Position numbers and translations under genes: made by a program. DNA of 64,000 nt from Dendrophyllia cribrosa (lineage: Eukaryota > Cnidaria > Anthozoa > Scleractinia > Dendrophylliidae), in contig JAJLRJ010000002.1 of NCBI GenBank assembly GCA_024195265.1, positions 17,870,768 to 17,934,767 on the forward strand, in the 5' to 3' direction. The notes under the pieces were generated by a model. That model saw only the letters and a program-made list of their open reading frames with translations. It had not been told where the DNA came from and ran no database searches. Shown here in pieces: positions 57,501 through 64,000 of the stretch; position 1 is the stretch's first letter; the number at the start of each line of letters is the position of its first letter.

Positions 57501-60500
57501 TGAGAATAAAATGTCTGTCTCTTCAGGTGAATTTAATTTTTACCAAAACTGGTTTCAGTTATGAAAAAATAAAATAAATTTTCTGTTTAGGGAAACTGTG
57601 ATGTAGATGCCAGCACATTGGATGGAAACACACCCCTGCACATAGCTGCAGCTTACGGGCTCAAAGGACAGACAGCGCTTCTGGTAGCAGCTGGGGCTAA
57701 TACAACATTAGAAAACAGTGATGAAGAAACTGCTTTTGATTTGGCTAATGTAGCCGAAGTAAGTGATTTCAAGTTCAAATAACCTGTACATGTGTGAAAA
57801 ACGAGAGAGTGTGTTTATCAAGGTACCTCAAAGTCGGTTAAAAAAGCTTGGCTGCGTCCTTGTTTTTTTCAACCCTCTTGGAAATCTGGATGTACTTTTC
57901 CTCATGTTTCATGTATCACTTCATATTTCAGGTTCAGGAGATTTTAGATGAAGATGAAGAATTAAGCACTGATCCTTCTCAAGGTGAGTAATGATCATGA
58001 ATGTCTCTTTTCTTTTTACAATGCTTAGTCTCCTATGCAGCCGTTTTTTGGGTCGTCACGCAACACTTGGGAGGAGCTTTGCGTGATGACCCAAATACGT
58101 CTTACTAGGTACTGTGCATTCAACTGACCTTATAAGTTTTTTTTTGTGTTGTTGTTTACAGAACTAGCCACTGGTTTGACTAATCTCACTCTTGGTCAAG
58201 GTAGGCTTTTTTACTCAAGAATTGATGGCAATTTTTCAACCCTTTCTTACTTTGCGCCAAACCTTGAGAACCTGGGAACTTTGGAAGCAGGAGGAGGTTA
58301 ATCTTTCCGACAATTTAATTTAACACTTTTAAGACTGTCTGGAATCGCTTGACCCCTCTTTTCAGGGTCCCAAAGAGGAGTCTCTGGAGCCCTGCAGCTC
58401 TGGAGCCCTATTTGTTTCTCATTGGAGCTCCTGAGACCCATAGATTTTTTCCTCTGAACAATGTCTGGAACCCGGAGCTCTGAAAAAAATCCCCGCTTTT
58501 TTGGCCTTTGAGCCCGCTCGTCCTTTTTTTTTTTGGCCCTGGAGTCCCAGAGCCCAGAGCCCTAAAATCCTTTGCAACGCAGTTTGTTAGATGTACATGA
58601 ACAATATCACCCTTTTAAGGCGTAAAATTGTTATCTTTCAGGTGATCTCGACAAGCTAGATCCTTACGTTCGACGGAAGATGGCTAAAAAACTAGACCCC
58701 AGTACTACTAATGCTGGCGCAGACTGGCGTGAACTGGCGAAGAGACTGGGACTTGGGACATTAGAAAGTGCATTCGAAAAACTCGCGAGTCCAACCACCC
58801 AGGTTTTGGCTGAATATGAGGTATTTAGTGCTCTTTGATGTGTCACATCTTGTTGAAAACTTTTCTCATGGCTTTTAGCCACTTTTACTGGTTGATAAAA
58901 TTCAGAAACTATTGTAGACGAAATCGGAGTGTGGAACCTGACAACCGGCCTTGTCGGCCTTTAACATGGCAGCGCGGCCGGACAAAGAAAACAAGCGACT
59001 AAATACAGGAATGGCTCCGACCGACACTTGTTGTCCAATTGTTCACCAATTATCGAATTTTTTTTCTATCAGAAAAAGAAAAAAGCAATTAATAACCTAG
59101 AATCGAACCTGTAACCTCTTGCGTGCTAACACCCCTCCTTCACCACTAGACCACGGGTTGATCTGGCAAACCCAACAAAAATTTAATTTCAAAAGGTGCT
59201 AACCCTTACCCTAACCTAATCGCGAATCTAGCTTAGATCTAATATTCGCTTGCCTAGCCCAATTTTATCTAATAATGATAGCCTACTTTCGTTCTAATCC
59301 AGACACAAACAAGAGAGAAAAGAATGCTAATGTGGTCAGCGGTTTCCTTTCAAAAAGCTCGGAGCTATTCCTGTATTTAGGGGCTATTCACATGATACCG
59401 GAATGACTTTCATTCTGGAAAGAGTTCATTCCATCTCCATATATTTCTCTGTATCTGTTTACAAGATACCGAGACGATATTTTGTTCCCGTACAGGGCAT
59501 TTCGGAATGAGTTCACTCCGGTTTCAATCCGAATGAAATTCTCGTTCAGGTATGACATTTCATTCTGGTATCATGTAAACTGAAAACGAACTTCGTTCCA
59601 AGATGAAAACCGCAAACCTTGTAGTCTGGGGCGAGTGGCGCACGCGTATCGTTGCGTGAAACTTGCGCCATCTTTGTTTTCTGATCTGGCGCGAAAACCA
59701 CGCAAGCGAGAACGCCTTAGGCTGAGCCGGTCGATTTTGTCATGTGAATACAGTCCGTACTTCATTTTGGAACGAAACTCATTCCGGTATCATGTGTATA
59801 GCCCCTTAGTCGCTCCAACGAAGAAACGCCTGGACAAGGCTGCCAAAGTACTCCAAGAATAGATGCACTCTTCGTTGCATCCATGGCATTCTCCCATGGA
59901 GTATAATACCAATCATGAAGTAGTTTGTTGCGTGAAACGTGATGAAATATCAACGTTCAGCTTGAAACAGGGTTCCAGATTACAGCAGAACGAATTTGAC
60001 TGACAATCGCTGAAAATAACCTCCAAACATGGCATTTTGGTGTGTGTGACGTGGCAAAATACTCCACGATTCTTGGAGTAGTTTGGCGGTCCTTTCCTGG
60101 GGGTTTCTCCTCCCGCTTCGCCATTTCGAAAGCGGAGAAGACGCTGGGGATAAGGTTACTTGACAACTTTTCCAAAATGGCAGCGGTACGATGCGTAGAT
60201 CTGTAAACTCAATTTTCAATGGAATTTCATGACCACAGCGTGGCTGCCCTTCTCATTATTAACTTATTCCCAAGAGTGTTCAGTAGTTAATTTTCTCCTT
60301 ATTATATCAATACATCTTAAAGACGACAGGTGTCGAGAATATTGCAAGTCATCAACTGGGCTTTAATACATTGCTTTGACGTATCAAAACATTTCTAAGC
60401 CCTAATACTGAAAGACTGAATATACCAATAAACACTGAATCTACTGACTGAAAATTCTTTGTTGTTTTCTTCGCAGGCCGCAGATGGAAACATGAAGACA

Positions 60501-61336
60501 TTACGTCAAGTACTTCGTGAAATGCGCAGAGGAGACGTGTTAGAAATCCTCGATGACGACAGACAAGACTCTGGCTTTGACTCGGGACTTGGATCCCACT
60601 CCCTCTCGTTCAACAGATCAGAAGGTGGGTGTTTGGTAACAGGAAAGTCGCGTGTCCTTCTCATCGTCATATCGGAAGACCTTAGATAACAACGGTCTGG
60701 ACCACCTCGGACACTTATTGAGAATTATATAACGTAATGTCGACACTTAGAATTTTATTTTCAATAAATTTTTAAGTGTAAAAAAAGAAAATCGAAAATC
60801 CCCACTCAAGATTGAACCTGTGACCTCAGCTAGGCTTAGGCTTACGTAGCCTACCGTACCAGAGTACCACCTAGCTTCTCGGGCTGCTTAGTCCTAAATT
60901 TAACTATATAAACTGCTAACCCTAACCTCAACTGAAAGCTAACCAGTTACTCCGTTATATAAGTCTCAATAAGGCGTCCAAGGTGGTCCAGGCCGTTGTT
61001 ATCTAGGGTCTTCCCATCATATCGAACTGATGTTTGAAAATGGTCATTTGTCAGGGAAGATCCCCAAACTACTTGTTCCGTTGTGCTCCGTAGAATCTTC
61101 GTGGCATTTTTCCACATGGAGATTGGGTTAAAACAAAATTTCAATATCTCTCAGAAGGTATCTGTTGCTTCTCTTAACTGGCCATTGCTTTTACTTGTTT
61201 AGAGGCGGCGTCTTATGGAGAAAGAAGCTCTGAAGTGCCGTCTGGTTCTTCGTTGCAGAAAGGAATGACAAATCTTGATTCGTCGCGAAAGGCTGGAAAC
61301 TTTCGACCAATCAGACAGCATCGAGATGTGTTTTAA
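46850..61336 (+). CDS. NFKB1: NF-kB transcription factor, p105/p100 type (Rel + ankyrin + death domain)
   Basis: DNA-binding immune and stress regulator with a built-in IkB-like inhibitor. Exons: 46850-46973, 47319-47353, 47781-48031, 48783-48976, 50275-50433, 50729-50833, 50953-51050, 51768-51906, 52369-52551, 53143-53220, 53483-53624, 54129-54240, 54866-55067, 55601-55689, 56588-56668, 57591-57758, 57932-57983, 58162-58200, 58642-58820, 60477-60624, 61203-61336. All are in phase and give 903 aa. The start is the first in-frame ATG after a stop, in GCTGCCATG context. The Rel domain covers about residues 50-370 (DNA loop [11 protein letters not shown], Cys62). NLS KRRKK is at 376-380. Then follow a glycine-rich hinge (about 390-435), six ankyrin repeats (about 495-725), a death domain (about 755-835, [11 protein letters not shown]) and a DSG degron region. 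Full-length architecture, no breaks. Confidence 0.96.
50020..50248. mobile_element. MITE copy (AACCCTTT / GGGAGT family)
   Basis: Ends TTAACCCTTTCTCTCCCAGA and GCACTCTTGGGAGTTATAGG(GTTAA). It lies directly upstream of the acceptor for exon 50275, leaving about 26 bp of intron between the element and the exon. Confidence 0.75.
51541..51572. repeat. Poly-G tract in NF-kB intron
   Basis: About 30 G in a row. Length is uncertain in any assembly. Confidence 0.9.
54337..54830. repeat. (CAGT)n microsatellite array, about 0.5 kb
   Basis: GTGA units merge into long CAGT runs interrupted by CAGC, TTGG and CGGT variants. It sits in the NF-kB intron ending at 54865. The array stays open in several frames and gives spurious Ser/Val/Gln-rich frames. 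Confidence 0.92.
55715..56008. mobile_element. CCAATCACAA-type MITE, copy in NF-kB intron
   Basis: Starts TAGAGCAGATTTCAATTTA and ends CATTCAAATGAAAACTGCTC. Contains GCTTTGTGATTGGCTTT and ACCAATCAGAAGTAGAAC. More diverged than the copies near 41 kb. Confidence 0.7.
58027..58115. repeat. Fold-back related to the 10.9-kb hairpin
   Basis: GGGTCGTCACGCAA and TTGCGTGATGACCC are the inner arms. The outer sequence GCAGCCGTTTTTTGGGTC resembles the arm at 10924. Confidence 0.6.
58642..58820 (+). other. NFKB1: Death domain exon of NF-kB
   Basis: Encodes [18 protein letters not shown], then [13 protein letters not shown] and a helix with [17 protein letters not shown]. It continues into the exon at 60477 ([20 protein letters not shown]). 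The DWRELA core and amphipathic helices fit the death domain found C-terminal to the ankyrin repeats in p105/p100. Confidence 0.85.
59050..59160 (-). repeat. tRNA-derived SINE-like fragment
   Basis: The minus strand reads GTGGTCTAGTGGTGAAGGAG (A-box-like) and TTACAGGTTCGATTCTAGG (B-box-like) at roughly tRNA spacing. The acceptor stem does not close, so this is not a functional tRNA gene. Confidence 0.5.
59379..59808. mobile_element. MITE with GGGGCTATTCACATGATACC ends and TTA duplication
   Basis: 430 bp bounded by GGGGCTATTCACATGATACC(GGAATGA) and its complement. TTA directly flanks each end, a target-site type known for PIF/Harbinger elements (inference). It is inserted into the right arm of the surrounding fold-back element. 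Confidence 0.75.
59815..60158. mobile_element. Degraded MITE (AACCTCGTCCCCAGGGCC family)
   Basis: The right end CATTTCGAAAGCGGAGAAGA and CGCTGGGGATAAGGTT is well kept; the left end is shortened. Matches the 25212-25541 element, including the CTCCAAGAAT/ATTCTTGGAG inner pair. Confidence 0.6.
60567..60596 (+). other. NFKB1: Overlapping DSG phosphodegrons in the NF-kB C-terminus
   Basis: Residues 841-850 read [10 protein letters not shown]. That gives two overlapping matches to the DSG-x-x-S signal (841-846 and 845-850), which IkB kinase phosphorylates and beta-TrCP recognises in IkB and p105. It sits just after the death domain, downstream of the ankyrin repeats, where p105/p100 carry their own signal. 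Confidence 0.75.
60775..60885 (-). repeat. tRNA-derived SINE-like fragment
   Basis: The minus strand contains GAGGTCACAGGTTCAATCTT, B-box-like, close to the strings at 40640 and 59050. It lies in the last NF-kB intron. Confidence 0.4.
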
Positions 61337-61567
61337 CTACAGACACTGTTTTAGCACTAAGAACTAAAAGACTCCAAGGAACTAAACTTGAAATTCATTT
61401 ACCGTTAGTAACATGGTGTATGGCGTGACCTGGTTGCGTAAGGTGGCAATATGCGTTGTATCAGATACCTCTAGGTTGAATGCAGCGTGACAATTTAACC
61501 CAGTTAAGTAACAATTGTCGTGGTAAAGCGTTGTCCTGGTTAAGTAACAATTGTCGTGGTAAAGCGT

Positions 61568-61931
61568 GATTTTCACTAGCGACCTAAGTATAAGCATAAG
61601 CGGAAGCATAAGAATTTGCGTCAAGTGAAAACGAACATCGACATAAGCAGAAGATTTATGTTAATTGCCCACCTTCACCCAAAATGCTGCGCGCCGTGAT
61701 CACTTTCTGTTCTGAATTTCGTGCAACACAAAATTCACGCTTGGATGCGTGCAGCTAATCAGATCACGCGAATAAACAATTGAGCATTTCGAAACAAAAA
61801 CCAACGACCGCAACGTCTTTTGGGTAAAGGTGGGTTAAAATGCTTGTGCTTATGCCAGGCCCGTTTTCACCGGACATAAGCGCTGTTATGCTTCCGCTCA
61901 TGCTTTTTATGCTTATGTCGCTAGTGAAAAC
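61568..61931. mobile_element. MITE with TTTTCACTAGCGAC inverted ends
   Basis: TTTTCACTAGCGAC...TATAAGCATAAGCGGAAGC at the left and GCTTCCGCTCATGC...CTTATGTCGCTAGTGAAAA at the right. It lies within the presumed NF-kB 3' UTR. Confidence 0.75.
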
Positions 61932-62198
61932 CAGGCTTAAGCAGTTATTGAGTTGCCGAGTTAATGAATAGTTAGTGATTATAACATGTGATATTCGTAC
62001 CCTGTAAAATTATATACGAGTTATTATTTTCATTGGTTGCTATCGAGCGTGGCGGATGCACTAGAAAAGCTCTGTATGGGTATTACCTACAAATTCAAAG
62101 ACAACGGCGATTGTTTTTTATATGAAAACGACCGGCGCTTCAAGTGACTGGAGTGAGAAGTTGTAAATGGCACCTCGTCTTTACTAACAATTGATTGG

Positions 62199-62204
62199 AA
62201 TAAA
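62199..62204 (+). promoter_or_regulatory. Candidate NF-kB poly(A) signal
   Basis: AATAAA about 860 bp after the stop. A second AATAAA at 63377-63382 is a possible distal alternative. Confidence 0.4.
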
Positions 62205-63484
62205 AATACAGTTTAAACAAAAAGGATGGACTTTTTGTGGAGATGAAGTGTGAAGGTACCCATTGAGAGACTCTGGGCTATAGATTTTCGCTGAATATTA
62301 ACAGGTGTTGTAATCAAGTATGCATATTGTGCAGCAATGGTTTATTTCGGCAAGCATAACTTTGCGTCACAAACGGTGGTACTTTTTCGCTGAACCGTTG
62401 AGGTTTAAGCCCGTTTGCTGTTCGCAAGTTTGTTGAAACCTCCATCGCAGACGTTATATGCGCTTGTAATGCTCTCTGTACCTGCATGACAGGCCCAATG
62501 GACCTCTACAAAGGAGTATACAGTAGTTTTTTGGTGGTTTCACAAAAGCTTGTTTGTATTGTTATATGTACTTATTTGTTGATGTGATCTTTTGATTTTC
62601 TTTAGTTGAGTTAAAACAATAGACGCTTTTGTACTATTTTGTATAGTAAGTTATTTGAACCTTATGAAGGCAAAAAAAATATATTCCAAGGCAAACTGGC
62701 GCCAGGCCTATACTGTCACGGTTGTCTTAGATGACGTTATTTGTCAGATTTGTTCACATCTTTCAATTAAAATTCATGCGATTAACAAGAAAACATCTAT
62801 AAACATTTAACAATGTATGATGCAGGTCTAAAAGTAAAAACACTCATTTTAATTGATGGATTCAAAAGTTAAACAGGCGATTTGTGCAAATGTCTAAACT
62901 TGATGTTTCTGGTGGTAATCAATTGTTTTATTCACTTTTAAATTCATCTTATGCTTTTAATATTCAAGTCACCTTAGAAAGCGGCGTTGCCATAACACTT
63001 CTGATAATTAAGGTACAGCACAAAAATACAAAAAGGGACAGTAACTTTTGCTTTTGTGTACACTTTAGTTTATGGCTTGTTTGAGAAGATATACGAAAAC
63101 ATCTCGAAGTTCGTCCAAAAAAGTTAGGTGTGAAGCGTTTTTAGGCTAAACTGTACAATAACCGGTCACTTGTTTGCATCTCGTTGAATAAGAATGGATC
63201 CTTTTGTTTTCATATGCCTCGTTCTATAAAACGTTCTGGGATATGTAAATAAGTGGTCGGGTATTCTAAAATCGCTCCCGTTGTTACAAATGTTCTTCTG
63301 GGTATTTGTTGTTTTGATCAAACACTCCGTTTTCGTGTGTGATGTTGTGTAACATGTATTAGTATTTTAAGAAGCAAATAAAACAAGGTAGAAAATGCCT
63401 AATACAAAACTTTAATAGTAAAAGTAATAAAACTGAAAGTTAAATGGTCCTGTTACATGTGTTATGATGTAAAACAAGTACAAT

Positions 63485-64000
63485 TCATCGGTACAAAAAG
63501 GCAAGTTTACTCCGTGTTAATTCGGAGGTGTCCCGGGAGCTGTTAAAACTAATCCTACAAGAGGAAGTTGAAAGGTAATTTTGTGGAATAAACTCTTTGA
63601 TCTGCCTCATCCTCCTCCTGTTGGTAACTCTGTCAATCAAGCGATGCAACATCGGTCTAATAACCCGCTTAAACCGTTTGTTGAGGTAACCGTAAAGAAT
63701 GAAATTAATGACAATCCCACACTGAATCAAAGCGATAGCGAATACCTTTGCACTGTGTGACAGCTGACCGGTAAACATCGCCGTTGCAACACCCCCGAGA
63801 TACGGCAGATGACATGCACACAACGTTGCCACGAGCAAAGCTATCATTTGGATGTTCTTGACCGATACCCTAATGTTCCTTTCCGCGATGCGTCTGCTGC
63901 TGGAGTCAAAACTGTAGAAATCGGGTGGTAGATTGTCCTTCTTTTGATGAAAATAAATGACTAAGTTTGCGTAAATGGATATTGCTCCAAAATGCGTAAA
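63485..64000 (-). CDS. Rhodopsin-class G-protein-coupled receptor (C-terminal part)
   Basis: The frame stays open to the window edge, giving 171 residues: end of TM5, third intracellular loop, TM6, TM7 and C-tail. The N-terminal half is outside the window. TM5 ends AISIYANLVIYF. The basic loop reads RIAERNIRVSVKNIQ. TM6 contains CHLPY (63-67) in place of CWxPY. TM7 has NFILY (99-103) in place of NPxxY, followed by the helix-8-like GYLNKRFKRVIRP. The tail is Ser/Arg-rich. Ligand cannot be inferred. Anthozoan genomes carry many lineage-specific class A receptors with such variant motifs, often in single exons. Confidence 0.85.
   Translation of the reverse strand, partial: FTHFGAISIYANLVIYFHQKKDNLPPDFYSFDSSSRRIAERNIRVSVKNIQMIALLVATLCACHLPYLGGVATAMFTGQLSHSAKVFAIALIQCGIVINFILYGYLNKRFKRVIRPMLHRLIDRVTNRRRMRQIKEFIPQNYLSTSSCRISFNSSRDTSELTRSKLAFLYR

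Larger units (their letters stand above)
53483..57983 (+). other. NFKB1: Ankyrin-repeat (IkB-like) exons
   Basis: Seven exons encode six ankyrin repeats with the signatures [56 protein letters not shown] and [12 protein letters not shown]. They would mask the NLS and hold the factor in the cytoplasm until processing. The intron between the first two complete repeat exons carries the CAGT microsatellite. Confidence 0.93.
58994..59814. mobile_element. Fold-back element interrupted by a MITE
   Basis: AGCGACTAAATACAGGAATG(GCTCCG) at 58994 is mirrored by CGGAGCTATTCCTGTATTTA at 59360-59379. The mirror resumes with GTCGCT after 59808, once the inserted element is removed. It contains a tRNA-like SINE piece (59050-59160). 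Confidence 0.55.
61337..63484. other. NF-kB 3' region and spacer to the GPCR gene
   Basis: Convergent spacer with no coding signal. Candidate plus-strand poly(A) signals AATAAA lie at 62199-62204 and 63377-63382. A 27-bp direct repeat (TAAGTAACAATTGTCGTGGT...) occurs twice at 61504-61566, and a MITE at 61568-61931. Confidence 0.5.

Noticed and set aside
59050..59160. Apparent tRNA gene on the minus strand
   Set aside because: A-box- and B-box-like strings are present, but acceptor and anticodon stems do not close. It is better explained as a SINE head.

Overview
This is a eukaryotic, AT-rich, intron-dense window. Gene content and repeat style fit an anthozoan cnidarian, most likely a stony coral. 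The NF-kB gene is the bipartite type (Rel domain, glycine-rich hinge, ankyrin repeats, death domain), which corals have. The non-coding DNA is full of short fold-back elements. The species cannot be fixed from the sequence alone.

Layout: (1) About 1.9-27.3 kb, plus strand: the 3' two thirds of a Rap guanine-nucleotide exchange factor of the PDZ-GEF type (RAPGEF2/6). It has 26 phase-consistent coding exons, covering the RA domain, the RasGEF catalytic domain and a C-terminal PDZ-binding tail. Its 5' part lies outside the window. (2) 30.5-33.3 kb and 38.6-42.3 kb, minus strand: two tandem paralogous two-pore-domain potassium channels (K2P/KCNK). Both are interrupted at the same point, inside the first glycine codon of the P1 GYG filter. 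(3) 46.85-61.34 kb, plus strand: a complete NF-kB p105/p100-type gene with 21 coding exons and a predicted 903 aa. A candidate promoter with a CCAAT box, a kappaB site and a TATA-like box lies near 44.7 kb. (4) 63.48-64.0 kb, minus strand: the 3' end of a rhodopsin-class GPCR that runs off the window.

All exon models were built by hand from reading frame, GT/AG boundaries, phase agreement between neighbouring exons and family similarity. In the RAPGEF and NF-kB genes every junction keeps frame. The intergenic and intronic DNA holds many fold-back (MITE-like) elements, tRNA-derived SINE-like pieces, homopolymer C/G tracts, a 0.5-kb CAGT array inside an NF-kB intron, and a 471-bp perfect palindrome. 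That palindrome looks like a Penelope-like retroelement insertion: it has a 14-bp target-site duplication and a hammerhead-ribozyme-like motif in each arm.

No shared pathway for all five genes can be claimed from the sequence. The two signalling genes (RapGEF, NF-kB) carry intact regulatory tails. The K2P pair looks like a local duplication that later diverged in intron content.
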